This document shows positions 54,686 to 62,793 of a stretch of 64,000 nt of DNA, piece after piece. Positions within the stretch are counted from its first letter, which is position 1; each line of letters starts with the position of its first letter. The DNA is from Alphaproteobacteria bacterium (lineage in GTDB: Bacteria; Pseudomonadota; Alphaproteobacteria; Rhizobiales; Devosiaceae). Both the position numbers and the translations under genes were made by a program. The stretch is taken from positions 1 to 64,000 of the forward strand of contig JAHJWO010000044.1 of the NCBI GenBank assembly GCA_018828145.1, given 5' to 3'. Under the pieces are notes generated by a model. That model saw nothing but the letters and a program-made list of their open reading frames with translations. It was not told where the DNA came from and did not search any database.

Positions 54686-54711
54686 AAAATCGCTCCACTG
54701 GACCGATTTTT
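54686..54711. repeat. REP-like hairpin, copy 2, possible bidirectional terminator
   Basis: AAAATCG-C-TCC-ACT-GGA-C-CGATTTTT: one C-C mismatch in an 11-bp stem, ACT loop. It shares TCC-ACT-GGA and the A/T ends with the hairpin at 34698. Outer GAGC / GCTC segments may extend the structure. It lies between the convergent DUF2125 and prephenate dehydrogenase genes. Confidence 0.6.
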
Positions 54712-54726
54712 CCCTCCGGGTCGCGC

Positions 54727-55698
54727 TCAAGCGTCGTCGCCGCCGCCATGTTCGCGGACGAAGGGCACGCCCGGCACCGGCGGGGCCTCGTGCGGGCGGC
54801 CGAAATCGGGGGCGGCAGTTTCCTGCCCGGCCGAGATGATCGAGCGGCGGATGGCGCGGGTGCGGGTGAACATGGCCTCGAGCGCCGGGCCATCGCCCAG
54901 GCGGACCGAGCGCTGCAATACGCTGAGATCCTCGGAAAAGCGGCCCAGCATTTCGAGCACGGCATCGCGGTTGGTCAGGAACACGTCGCGCCACATCACG
55001 GGGTCGGAGGCGGCGATGCGGGTAAAGTCGCGGAAGCCGGAGGCCGAGAACTTGATGACCTCGGACTGGGTGGCGGCCTCGAGATCGGCCACGGTGCCCA
55101 CGATATTGTAGGCGATCAGATGCGGGATATGGCTGGTGATGGCCAGCACCATGTCATGGTGGGCGGCATCCATGGTCTCGACCTGGCTGCCCATGGCGCG
55201 CCAGAAGCCGGCGAGCTTTTCGGTCTTGGCGGGATCGACCTCGGGGCCGGGCGTCAGCACGCACCAGCGGCCGGAAAACAGTTCCGCAAAGCCGGCCGAG
55301 GGGCCGGAATGCTCGGTGCCGGCAATGGGATGGCCGGGGATCAGGCTGACGCCGGCGGGGATGTGCGGCTCCAGCGCCTTGACCACATGGCCCTTGACCG
55401 AGCCAACATCGGAGACGATGGCGCCGGGTTCGAGCGCCGGGGCGATGGCCTGCATCACACTGTCATAGGCACCCACGGGGGTGCACAGGATCACCAGATC
55501 GGCGCCGCGCACCGCCTCGGCGGCGTCGAGGGTATAGATGTCGCCCAGGCCGAGCTCGCGGGCCTCATCCAGCGTCTCCTGCTTGCGGGTGGCAATGGAG
55601 ATGACCTCGACCAGCCCCTGGCGCCGGGCGGCCAGCGCGATGGAGGAACCGATAAGCCCGATACCGATCAGGGCCAGCTTGCGGAAGTGAACAGTCAT
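54727..55698 (-). CDS. tyrA: Prephenate/arogenate dehydrogenase
   Basis: A 323-residue NAD(P)-dependent enzyme of tyrosine synthesis. The Rossmann motif GIGLIGSSIA starts near residue 12; VSDVGSVKG and the HPIAGTEHSGP loop with the catalytic His follow; the C-terminal helical domain has SHIPHLIAYNIV and FTRIAASDPVMWRDVF. It lacks the chorismate mutase and ACT domains of enterobacterial TyrA. Its ATGA overlaps the hisC stop, so the two form one operon. Confidence 0.95.
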   Translation of the reverse strand: MTVHFRKLALIGIGLIGSSIALAARRQGLVEVISIATRKQETLDEARELGLGDIYTLDAAEAVRGADLVILCTPVGAYDSVMQAIAPALEPGAIVSDVGSVKGHVVKALEPHIPAGVSLIPGHPIAGTEHSGPSAGFAELFSGRWCVLTPGPEVDPAKTEKLAGFWRAMGSQVETMDAAHHDMVLAITSHIPHLIAYNIVGTVADLEAATQSEVIKFSASGFRDFTRIAASDPVMWRDVFLTNRDAVLEMLGRFSEDLSVLQRSVRLGDGPALEAMFTRTRAIRRSIISAGQETAAPDFGRPHEAPPVPGVPFVREHGGGDDA

Positions 55699-56795
55699 GC
55701 GATCTTGACCAATGCCTTGAGAATGCCGACGACGCCGCGCATCGCCTGTTCGGAGCCGATGGAAATGCGCAGCCCGTCCGGGATGCCGTAGGAGGCGCCG
55801 ATTTCGCGCACGATGAGGCCGCGCCCCAGCAGGGTCTGGAAGGCCAAAGCAGCGTGATCGGCATCAGGGAACATGACCATGACGAAATTGGCCTGGCTGG
55901 GCACGACGCGGAAGTGGTTGGACTGGTTCAGTTCAGCCGTGATCCAGTCGCGCCACTGCGCATTATGCGCCTTGAGCCGGGCGGTGAACTCGACGTCGCG
56001 CGCCGCAGCCGCGCCGGCAAGCTGGGCCGGCAGGCTGACGTTGAAGGGGCCACGAATGCGGTTGATGGCGTCGACGATGGGCGCCGGGCCAAACATCCAG
56101 CCGATGCGGGCAGCGGCGAGGCCCATCTTGGAGAAGGTGCGGACCATGACGACGTTCTGCGCCTCGCGCACCAGGGCGGTGGCCACGGTGAAATCCTCGG
56201 CCGTGACATATTCGGCATAGGCATTGTCGATGACGAGGAGAATGTCGGGGCGCAGGCCGGCATGCAGCCGGCGGATCTCGGCATCGGGGAGATAGGTGCC
56301 GGTGGGGTTGTTGGGGTTGGCCAGCCAGACGACCTTGGTCTTCGGCGTCACGGCGGCCAGCAGGGCATCGACATCGGCGGTATAGTCATCCTCGTCGACC
56401 ATGACGATGGCCGCACCTTTTGCCCGGGTGATGATGGGATAGACCGAAAAGCCGTAGCGGCTCATGACCGCCTCGTCGCCCTCGCCCAGATAGCACTGCG
56501 CCAGGAGGTGCAGCAGATCGTCCGAGCCGTTGCCGCAGACGATCAGCTCGGGATCGATGCCATGCACTTCGCCCAGAGCGGTGCGGAGAAGGCGCGACGA
56601 ACCCTCGGGATAGATATCGAGGTGATCGGCGGCGGCGCGAAAGGCCTCCATCGCCCTGGGGCTGGCGCCCAGCGGGCTTTCATTGGCCGAGAGCTTGACG
56701 GCATTGCTGCCCGGCGCGCCGGACTTGCCGGGCAGGTAGGGGGCAATGTCGAGAATGCCGGGCTGCGGAACGGGGCGGATAGTGTCGTCGGACAT
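55695..56795 (-). CDS. hisC: Histidinol-phosphate aminotransferase
   Basis: A 366-residue PLP enzyme (class I/II aminotransferase). LSANESPLGASPRAMEA at the N-terminus, the ANPNNPTGTYL motif near 157, and TFSKMGLAAARIGW with the PLP Lys near 220 place it in the HisC group. Next to the prephenate dehydrogenase gene it may also transaminate prephenate or phenylpyruvate, as some alphaproteobacterial HisC-like enzymes do (inference). Confidence 0.92.
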   Translation of the reverse strand: MSDDTIRPVPQPGILDIAPYLPGKSGAPGSNAVKLSANESPLGASPRAMEAFRAAADHLDIYPEGSSRLLRTALGEVHGIDPELIVCGNGSDDLLHLLAQCYLGEGDEAVMSRYGFSVYPIITRAKGAAIVMVDEDDYTADVDALLAAVTPKTKVVWLANPNNPTGTYLPDAEIRRLHAGLRPDILLVIDNAYAEYVTAEDFTVATALVREAQNVVMVRTFSKMGLAAARIGWMFGPAPIVDAINRIRGPFNVSLPAQLAGAAAARDVEFTARLKAHNAQWRDWITAELNQSNHFRVVPSQANFVMVMFPDADHAALAFQTLLGRGLIVREIGASYGIPDGLRISIGSEQAMRGVVGILKALVKIA

Positions 56796-56865
56796 GATGC
56801 CAATCTGGGCGGAAAAACCGCGCGGACCATAGTCAAAGCGCGGGCGGAAGGCAAAGCGGAATGCG

Positions 56866-57597
56866 CTATCCCTGGCGTGCCGTGGCGGTGTTCATGCCCG
56901 GGACGCGGACGAAGCGCTCTTCGCGCTTGCGGCGGGGGACGGCGGGGAAGGCCTCCTTGCGGGCGCGCACGCAGATGACGCCGCTCATGGCCGGGCCGAG
57001 CAGTCGGCCGGCCCGCTCGAAGAGGCGGGTGGACTTGAGCACCAGCGAAGACTGGAAGGGCGGCACGAAGAGGCCATCGCGCCAGGCTTCCGGGACGAAG
57101 CTGTGGTCGCGCAGGAGCTTGTCGAGCTGGCCACCCGAATAGGGATTGCCCGAGCCGAAGGGGGTATTGTCGCGCTGCGCCCAGATGCCGCGGCGGCGCG
57201 GCACCACCATGATCAGATGACCATTGGGTGCGGTGATGCGCCAGAGCTCGCGCATCAGCTCCTCGGCATCGGCGACGTGCTCGAGGGCATGGATGGCGAT
57301 GGTGAGGTCGACGGCCGCATCGGTCAGCGGCATTTCCAGCGGATCGCAGAGCACGGTATGGGACGGGCCTTCCCGCGGCCAGGCCGAGGCGCCCTGGCGG
57401 GCCGGCATAAAGGCCAGCACCCGCTCGGCACTGTCCAGTGTGAAACGCAGATAGGGCGTGGCAAAGCCGAGCCCCAGCACGCGCTTGCCGCGCACATCCT
57501 CGGCAAGGCCCATGACCTGTTCACGCACCAAGGCGCGCGAAATGCGCCCGAGCGGGGACTTGTAATAGGCGATGAGGCGGGTGACGTCGGCGGTCAT
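56866..57597 (-). CDS. SAM-dependent methyltransferase next to gloB
   Basis: A 243-residue protein with a modified SAM motif VLGLGFATPYLRF near residue 42, an IAIHALEHVADAEELMREL motif, and a C-terminal region ending in basic residues. YYKSPLGRISRALV near residue 8 recurs in a group of alphaproteobacterial proteins that adjoin glyoxalase II genes. Start choice is uncertain: ATG 57597 begins at MTADVTRLIAYY, while 57648 and 57663 would add up to 22 residues; none has a good RBS. Substrate unknown. Confidence 0.75.
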   Translation of the reverse strand: MTADVTRLIAYYKSPLGRISRALVREQVMGLAEDVRGKRVLGLGFATPYLRFTLDSAERVLAFMPARQGASAWPREGPSHTVLCDPLEMPLTDAAVDLTIAIHALEHVADAEELMRELWRITAPNGHLIMVVPRRRGIWAQRDNTPFGSGNPYSGGQLDKLLRDHSFVPEAWRDGLFVPPFQSSLVLKSTRLFERAGRLLGPAMSGVICVRARKEAFPAVPRRKREERFVRVPGMNTATARQG

Positions 57598-57703
57598 GAG
57601 CGCAACTTGCCGGTTTCCCAAAGACTTGTCCAACGGACCGGTTGTCATGTGGCTGCGGCGCACCTAGCTTTCAAGCCGTTCTAACGTCCCCAGGAGTTGC
57701 GCC

Positions 57704-58471
57704 ATGAGTCTGATCGTCGATGTGTTCTCAGCCCGGAGCGACAATTTCGGCTATCTGGTGCATGACACCGCCACCGGCCGTACCGCGGCGATCGATGCGC
57801 CGGAAGCGGCCGCGATCCGAAACGCGCTGATCCATCGGGGCTGGACCCTCACCGACATCTTCATCACGCATCACCATATCGACCATGTCGAGGCGATCCC
57901 CGAGCTCAAGGCGGAATTCGGGGTCCGTGTCGTGGGGCCGCGCGGGGAGGCCGACAAGATCGAAGGGCTCGACGTGCTGGTCGCCGGTGGCGATACGGTC
58001 ACGCTGGGCGAGACAGCATTCGATGTCTATGACGCGCCCGGGCATACGCTGGGCCATATCGTCTTTCACGACAGGGTCGGCAAGCACCTGTTCACCGCCG
58101 ATGCGCTGTTCTCGCTGGGCGTGGGCCGCATGTTCGAGGGCATGCCGGGGCCGATGTGGGAAGGGGTCAAGGCGCTGCGCGCGCTGCCCGACGACACGCT
58201 GGTCTATTGCGGGCACGAATATACCGCCAGCAATGCCAAATTCGCGCTGTCGATCGATCCGGACAATGTGGCCCTCCAAAAACGGGCGGCCGAGGTGACG
58301 GCGCTGCGGGCGGCGGGCAAGGCCACCATTCCTTTCCCGCTGGGCGAGGACAAGGCGGCCAATCCATTCCTGCGGGCCGACGATCCGGTGCTGGCACGGC
58401 AATTCGGGCTCGAGGGCGCCGAGCCGGCCGAAGTGTTCGCAGCCATCCGCAAGGGCAAGGACAATTTCTAG
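57704..58471 (+). CDS. gloB: Hydroxyacylglutathione hydrolase (glyoxalase II)
   Basis: A 255-residue metallo-beta-lactamase-fold enzyme. FITHHHIDHVEAI near residue 55 is the binuclear metal site, GHTLGHIVFH and DALFSLGVGRMFEG carry further ligands, and YCGHEYTASNAKFA with the C-terminal half forms the glutathione-binding part. It hydrolyses S-lactoylglutathione to lactate, completing methylglyoxal detoxification. GGAG precedes the ATG. A perfect hairpin (CGCTTTGG / CCAAAGCG, 58517-58535) lies 45 bases after the stop. Confidence 0.95.
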   Translation: MSLIVDVFSARSDNFGYLVHDTATGRTAAIDAPEAAAIRNALIHRGWTLTDIFITHHHIDHVEAIPELKAEFGVRVVGPRGEADKIEGLDVLVAGGDTVTLGETAFDVYDAPGHTLGHIVFHDRVGKHLFTADALFSLGVGRMFEGMPGPMWEGVKALRALPDDTLVYCGHEYTASNAKFALSIDPDNVALQKRAAEVTALRAAGKATIPFPLGEDKAANPFLRADDPVLARQFGLEGAEPAEVFAAIRKGKDNF

Positions 58472-58535
58472 CCAAGCCGGGCGGTCGCCGCAGGGCGATC
58501 GCCTTTAACCATGCCGCGCTTTGGGAGCCAAAGCG

Positions 58536-58550
58536 TTAACAAAACGTTAG
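58536..58550. promoter_or_regulatory. CtrA-like box upstream of a small gene
   Basis: TTAA-CAAAACG-TTAG, one mismatch to the CtrA full-site consensus TTAA-N7-TTAA. A half-site TTAACCAT at 58505-58512 lies 31 bases upstream. The only downstream gene on this strand is the 83-residue protein at 58648. Confidence 0.5.
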
Positions 58551-58647
58551 CATCTGGCACACCGATTGCTCTTAATAGGGCATAGGGCCAGATCATGTGT
58601 CTCATTTCGAGACAGGCTGGCCCGCTTTGAGACAAGCGAGGCACGCA

Positions 58648-58899
58648 ATGGCCAATTCTGACACCAAAGCTGGCGGACTGCCCGTCCGGGTGGGTGCCGC
58701 GCGTCCCCGGCCTTCCCTGCACCGCACCGAGACGGCGGCAACCTTTGTCAGCCAGTTGCTGGCCGAGCGCGATCATCTGCCGCCCCAGCGTAGCCGCCGG
58801 CGCGACACGCCCGAGGGCGCCATCGGGGCCTATGCCGACGGCGCCAAGGTTGCGGTGAAGCGGATGCCGATGGGCTACCGGACAAGCATCGTCGCCTAG
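58648..58899 (+). CDS. Conserved small protein of unknown function
   Basis: An 83-residue, strongly basic, probably soluble protein. The core TAATFVSQLLAERDHLPPQR followed by SRRRDTPEGAIGAYADG resembles short uncharacterised alphaproteobacterial proteins with an FLAQL..RRR...A...Y pattern (from memory). No catalytic motif is seen. GAGG lies before ATG 58648; an in-frame ATG at 58597 would add 17 residues. Upstream CtrA-like sites hint at cell-cycle or motility control. Overlaps the convergent gene by four bases. Confidence 0.6.
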   Translation: MANSDTKAGGLPVRVGAARPRPSLHRTETAATFVSQLLAERDHLPPQRSRRRDTPEGAIGAYADGAKVAVKRMPMGYRTSIVA

Positions 58900-59345
58900 C
58901 TCATCGTGACGTCGCGGCCGGCGCTGGTGATGGAGACGGTGAAGCCCGCAACAACATCGATCAGTGCCATGACCATGAGCAGGAAGAACACCGAGCTCGA
59001 GGCGGCGCCCGCCAGCAGGAATTCGATCAGGAACGCCACGAAGAGCACCATGGAGAGCATGTGCTCGACGATCGATGAACGTCCGGCATTGGTGGATTTC
59101 AGCACTTCGATGAAGAGCGCGATAATGCCGATGACCAGCAGGAAATCGCCGGCGGTGATGGCCCAGGGCGTGCCGGAGACCATGGGAATGGTGAACAGGC
59201 CATTGCTCCAGCCGGTAGGGGAGCCGCCAAAGAACAGGAATGCCACGATATTGTAGAGCACGAAGGGCAAGACCAGCAGCGGCGGGATGAAGCGGCCGTT
59301 GCGGCGCGGGGCGTGCGGGGTCGGCATATAGACGGTTTCGGTCAT
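58896..59345 (-). CDS. Conserved inner-membrane protein
   Basis: A 149-residue protein with four hydrophobic helices: LLVLPFVLYNIVAFLFFG, AITAGDFLLVIGIIALFI, a MLSMVLFVAFLIEFLLAG helix and VFFLLMVMALIDVVAGF. No family motif with known function was recognised. GGAG lies 9 bases before the ATG. The gene is followed by the convergent small gene and preceded by the mosaic repeat at 59430. Confidence 0.7.
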   Translation of the reverse strand: MTETVYMPTPHAPRRNGRFIPPLLVLPFVLYNIVAFLFFGGSPTGWSNGLFTIPMVSGTPWAITAGDFLLVIGIIALFIEVLKSTNAGRSSIVEHMLSMVLFVAFLIEFLLAGAASSSVFFLLMVMALIDVVAGFTVSITSAGRDVTMS

Positions 59346-59429
59346 CGTGGCGGCTCCGGTTTGGCGCCGTGCACCATGCCAGAGGCCGGCATGGGCGTGA
59401 AGGGCTCCTGACGACCCGCGACCACCGAG

Positions 59430-59534
59430 CGACACCTCCCCCTTCATGGGGGAGGCAGGGAGGGGGTGCGGAGAGCCCTACATCCGGGCTAGCCACTCCC
59501 CCACCCTTGATCCCTCCCCACAAGGGGGGTGTCG
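59430..59534. repeat. 105-bp palindromic mosaic repeat (RIME-like)
   Basis: Ends CGACACC and GGTGTCG are inverted repeats. Inside lie CCTCCCCC-TTCAT-GGGGGAGG, then GGGAGGGGGTG pairing with CACTCCCCCACCC, and AGCCC / GGGCT around a seven-base TACATCC loop. The whole folds into a long stem with side hairpins, like the intergenic mosaic elements of Rhizobiales. No coding potential. Confidence 0.65.
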
Positions 59535-59543
59535 ACTGAAATG

Positions 59544-60944
59544 TCAGCGCTTCAGTTTGAGCGGGCCGACCATCTGTTCGGGCTTGACCTCGGCGTCGAA
59601 CTCCTCGCCGGTGAGCAGGCCCAGGGCGATGGCTTCCTCGCGCAGGGTGGTGCCGTTCTTGTGGGCGGTCTTGGCGATCTTGGCGGCGTTGTCGTAGCCG
59701 ATCTTGCGATTGAGCGCGGTGACCAGCATCAGCGACTTGTTGACCAGTTCATCGATGCGCTTGCGGTCGGGTTCGATGCCGATGGCGCAGTTGTCGTTGA
59801 ACGACTTGGCGCTGTCGGCCAGCAGGCGCACGCTCTGCAGGAAATTGTAGGCGATGACGGGCTTGAAGACGTTGAGCTCGAAATTGCCCTGGCTGGCCGC
59901 AAAGCCGATGGCGGCGTCATTGCCCATGACCTGGGCGACCACCATGGTCATGGCTTCGGACTGGGTCGGGTTGACCTTGCCCGGCATGATGGAGGAGCCG
60001 GGCTCGTTTTCCGGGATGATGATCTCGCCTAGGCCCGAGCGCGGGCCGGAGGCCAGCCAGCGCACGTCATTGGCGATCTTCATGAAGGCCACTGCGAGCT
60101 GCTTGAGGGCGCCCGAGGTGCCGACAAAGGCGTCGTGGCCGGCCAGGAGGGCGAACTTGTTGGGACCGGTGACGAAATCATGCCCGGTGAGGGTGGCGAT
60201 TTCCCTGGCGACGGCGACGGCATAGTCGGGATGGGCATTGAGGCCCGTGCCGACGGCGGTGCCGCCCAGGGCCAGTTCCTTGAGCTGGGGCAGGGTGGCC
60301 TTGATGGCGGCCACGGCATAGTCGATCTGGGCGACCCAGCCGGAGATTTCCTGGCCCAGAGTCAGGGGCGTTGCATCCTGGAGGTGGGTGCGGCCGATCT
60401 TGACCACGTCCATATAGGCTTCGGCCTTGGCGTGGAGCGTATCGCGCAGCAGGGCGACGCGCGGGAAGAGATAGTTCTCTAGCGCCTCGACAGCGGCGAT
60501 ATGCATGGCCGTGGGGTAGGTGTCGTTGGACGACTGGCTCATGTTGACGTGGTCATTGGGGTGCACGGGCTTTTTGGAACCCATGGTGCCGCCGGCCAAC
60601 TCGATGCCGCGGTTGGAGATGACCTCGTTGACATTCATGTTGGACTGGGTGCCCGAACCGGTCTGCCAGACCACGAGGGGGAAATGATCATCCAGCGTGC
60701 CGGCAATCACCTCGTCGGCGGCGGCGACGATCAGGTCGCGGGTCTTCTCGTCGAGCAGGCCGAGCTTGTGGTTGGCGAGGGCCGCGGCCTTTTTCAGCAC
60801 ACCGAAGGCGGTGACGATTTCCTTGGGCATCTTCTCGCCGCCAATGTCGAAATTGGCGAGGCTGCGGGCCGTCTGCGCGCCGTAATATTTATCGGTCGGA
60901 ACCTCGATGGTGCCCATCGTGTCCGATTCAACGCGCATGCTCAT
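59544..60944 (-). CDS. fumC: Class II fumarate hydratase
   Basis: A 466-residue tetrameric enzyme of the citric acid cycle, converting fumarate and malate. [18 protein letters not shown] near 100, [14 protein letters not shown] near 129, [16 protein letters not shown] near 186 and the mobile-loop signature [16 protein letters not shown] near 317 are intact, including the catalytic His and Ser. It is iron independent. Adjacent to no other cycle gene. Confidence 0.96.
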   Translation of the reverse strand: MSMRVESDTMGTIEVPTDKYYGAQTARSLANFDIGGEKMPKEIVTAFGVLKKAAALANHKLGLLDEKTRDLIVAAADEVIAGTLDDHFPLVVWQTGSGTQSNMNVNEVISNRGIELAGGTMGSKKPVHPNDHVNMSQSSNDTYPTAMHIAAVEALENYLFPRVALLRDTLHAKAEAYMDVVKIGRTHLQDATPLTLGQEISGWVAQIDYAVAAIKATLPQLKELALGGTAVGTGLNAHPDYAVAVAREIATLTGHDFVTGPNKFALLAGHDAFVGTSGALKQLAVAFMKIANDVRWLASGPRSGLGEIIIPENEPGSSIMPGKVNPTQSEAMTMVVAQVMGNDAAIGFAASQGNFELNVFKPVIAYNFLQSVRLLADSAKSFNDNCAIGIEPDRKRIDELVNKSLMLVTALNRKIGYDNAAKIAKTAHKNGTTLREEAIALGLLTGEEFDAEVKPEQMVGPLKLKR

Positions 60945-60987
60945 GGCTCAACTCCGATATTGGCCGCTCTTTCCGGCGGCAGACAAA

Positions 60988-61020
60988 GCAAAACGGCCGA
61001 TCCTGGTGGGGATCGGCCGT
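60988..61020 (-). terminator. Terminator of rpmF
   Basis: On the minus strand: ACGGCCGATCC, a six-base loop, GGATCGGCCGT, then TTTTGCTTTG. A second, bulged hairpin (ACGAG.GCGC with GCGC.TCGT) at about 61033-61056 lies just upstream in the transcript. Confidence 0.8.
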
Positions 61021-61063
61021 CGGCATAACAGAAACGAGCGCAAGGCGCGCCTCGTCTTTCGTT

Positions 61064-61243
61064 TTATTTCTTGACGTCGAGAACCTGGCGACCGCGATAC
61101 ATGCCGGTCTTGAGGTCGACGTGATGCGGACGGCGCAGCTCACCGGAATCCTTGTCTTCAACATAGGATGCGGTGGCAAGAGCGTCGGCCGAGCGGCGGA
61201 AGCCACGCTTCATCGGCGAGGTCTTTCGTTTTGGCACTGCCAT
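61064..61243 (-). CDS. rpmF: 50S ribosomal protein L32
   Basis: A 59-residue basic protein. [18 protein letters not shown] at the start and [20 protein letters not shown] at the end are the bacterial L32 pattern. It belongs to the type without the four zinc-binding cysteines. GGAG lies 9 bases before the ATG. In many alphaproteobacteria L32 neighbours plsX or metabolic genes; here fumC lies downstream behind a double terminator. Confidence 0.96.
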   Translation of the reverse strand: MAVPKRKTSPMKRGFRRSADALATASYVEDKDSGELRRPHHVDLKTGMYRGRQVLDVKK

Positions 61244-61427
61244 GGTCGGTACTCCGAATTCAATATCGTTGCGCCGCCAAAGCGGCCCAGAGAGTTCATC
61301 TCTGAAGGGATTGACCGGCTCTATAGAGCAAGTATCGGGGCTTGGCTAGGGGGTTTTGCAGGAGTCGCGCGGGGACTTTTCGGTCCTGCTGACAACAGCC
61401 CCGCCGTGGGAGGCCAGGCCCTTGTGG

Positions 61428-61772
61428 CTAGGCCGCCTGGGCGCCGGCGGCGGGCTCGGCGCCTTCAAGGTCCCAGATCGTGGCCATCCGCTGCGTGGCG
61501 GCGGCGGGGGAGAGCAGGCGGAAGGCGCGATCAGCACAATCGAGTGCCAAGCGGAAGCGGGTGCGGCTCATCGGGTCGCTGACCAATTCATTGGTCGAGC
61601 CGACCCAGAGGACATGGCTGCCCTTGGCGATCAGGTAGAGATCGGAATCGCCCATGGCGAAATGATCGACATTCTCGCTGACCAGTCCATAGGTCCGGCC
61701 CGAGCGGCCCTGCCAGTTGCTGAGCCGGCCAAAGCCGTGGATCAGGACGTTGTTCTCGACAGTGCCAGCCAT
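61428..61772 (-). CDS. Uncharacterised small protein under a candidate SOS promoter
   Basis: A 114-residue soluble protein without recognised domain. The N-terminal half is beta-rich with many aromatic and Gly residues (GFGRLSNWQGRSGRTYGLVS, SDLYLIAKGSHVLWVG); the C-terminal half is helical (SRTRFRLALDCADRAFRLL) and ends in an Ala/Glu tail. ATG 61772, preceded by GGAG 10 bases upstream, is chosen; a TTG at 61808 lies inside the predicted promoter. A LexA-type box overlaps its -10 (see the separate entry). No known SOS gene such as sidA or imuB is recognised, so the role is open. Confidence 0.6.
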   Translation of the reverse strand: MAGTVENNVLIHGFGRLSNWQGRSGRTYGLVSENVDHFAMGDSDLYLIAKGSHVLWVGSTNELVSDPMSRTRFRLALDCADRAFRLLSPAAATQRMATIWDLEGAEPAAGAQAA

Positions 61773-61802
61773 TTCACGCCATCTCCAGCGATCATCGAAC
61801 AA

Positions 61803-61836
61803 GAACAAAAATAGAACAAATTCAGATAGACGTCAA
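61803..61836 (-). promoter_or_regulatory. Promoter with alphaproteobacterial LexA box
   Basis: On the minus strand TTGACG (61836-61831), 17-base spacer, TATTTT (61813-61808). The direct repeat GTTC-TATTTTT-GTTC (61817-61803) exactly fits the alphaproteobacterial LexA consensus GTTCN7GTTC and covers the -10. Predicted RNA start near 61800, 28 bases before the ATG. Confidence 0.65.
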
Positions 61837-61899
61837 GCGGTTCGGCGTTCGATGACTATATGTATGTGCGTGTTCGGCTATATCGTCAATATGTAGTGG

Positions 61900-62709
61900 T
61901 CAGGAGGCCTGTGCGCGCGACTCCTTGAGGGCGTCGAGCCTGGCCTGAAACTCAGGGCTGACGGGACGGCCGAGACCGTTTTCGGCTGCCTTGAGAATCA
62001 GTTCATCGGAACCGCATTCGATGGCTTTTTTGAGTCGGTCGAGAAAAACGTCGGGCGCGAGGCCGGCTTCGATGGGGGGCAGGAACTTGGCCTCGGCGGT
62101 GCCGGGCCAGATCAGGAGGCTGTTGCGGCCCCAGAACAGGCCGGAATTGAGTGCCACCGGCACGACGGGCACCTTAAGCTCCATATAGAGCCGGACAATG
62201 CCCTGGCGGTAATCGGCCGGCGCGAGCGGCGCCCGGCGGGTGCCTTCGGGGAAGATGACGATGCGGCAGCCCCGTTCGATGGCGGCATGGGCCTGCGCCA
62301 TCATCAGCGGGATGGCCTCGGCCCCGCGCTTGCGGTCCACCTCGATGCAGTCGAGCGATCGCGCGGCCCAGCCGAAGAAGGGAATGCGCATCAGCTCCTT
62401 CTTGACGATATAGGCGGGGCGGCCGGTATAGGGGAAAATCGCGAACACATCCCAATCGCTCTGGTGCTTGGCGGCGATGATGCAGCCGCCGGCGGGGATG
62501 TTTTCCTCGCCGCTGACCTTGGTCTTCACCCCGGCTATGGCGCGCAGATAGGCGAGGTTGGAGCGGCACCAGAATTTTGCCAGGCCCCAGCTCAGCGGGG
62601 TGCGGCCGCTCACCAGCGCAATGGTGCCGATGGTGACGGCGACGAGCGCGGTCTGGCCGATGAAGACGAAATAGAACAGCGCTGTCCGCAGCGCCTGCAC
62701 GATTGCCAT
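61900..62709 (-). CDS. plsC: 1-acyl-sn-glycerol-3-phosphate acyltransferase
   Basis: A 269-residue inner-membrane enzyme of phospholipid synthesis, acylating lysophosphatidic acid to phosphatidic acid. An N-terminal hydrophobic segment (about 8-35) precedes the catalytic H-x4-D box KHQSDWD near residue 81; FFGWAARSLDCIEVDR and the acyl-acceptor motif FPEGTRR near 150 follow. A 40-residue basic C-terminal tail extends past the core. It lies 85 bases downstream of ftsX on the same strand. Confidence 0.92.
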   Translation of the reverse strand: MAIVQALRTALFYFVFIGQTALVAVTIGTIALVSGRTPLSWGLAKFWCRSNLAYLRAIAGVKTKVSGEENIPAGGCIIAAKHQSDWDVFAIFPYTGRPAYIVKKELMRIPFFGWAARSLDCIEVDRKRGAEAIPLMMAQAHAAIERGCRIVIFPEGTRRAPLAPADYRQGIVRLYMELKVPVVPVALNSGLFWGRNSLLIWPGTAEAKFLPPIEAGLAPDVFLDRLKKAIECGSDELILKAAENGLGRPVSPEFQARLDALKESRAQAS

Positions 62710-62793
62710 TGGTCTCTCCTGCGGCCTGCGGCCATTTCGAGCGTCATACCGGGCAAATGCCCGCTTGGCGAGGGCGTTCCCGACCCGGCAGGG

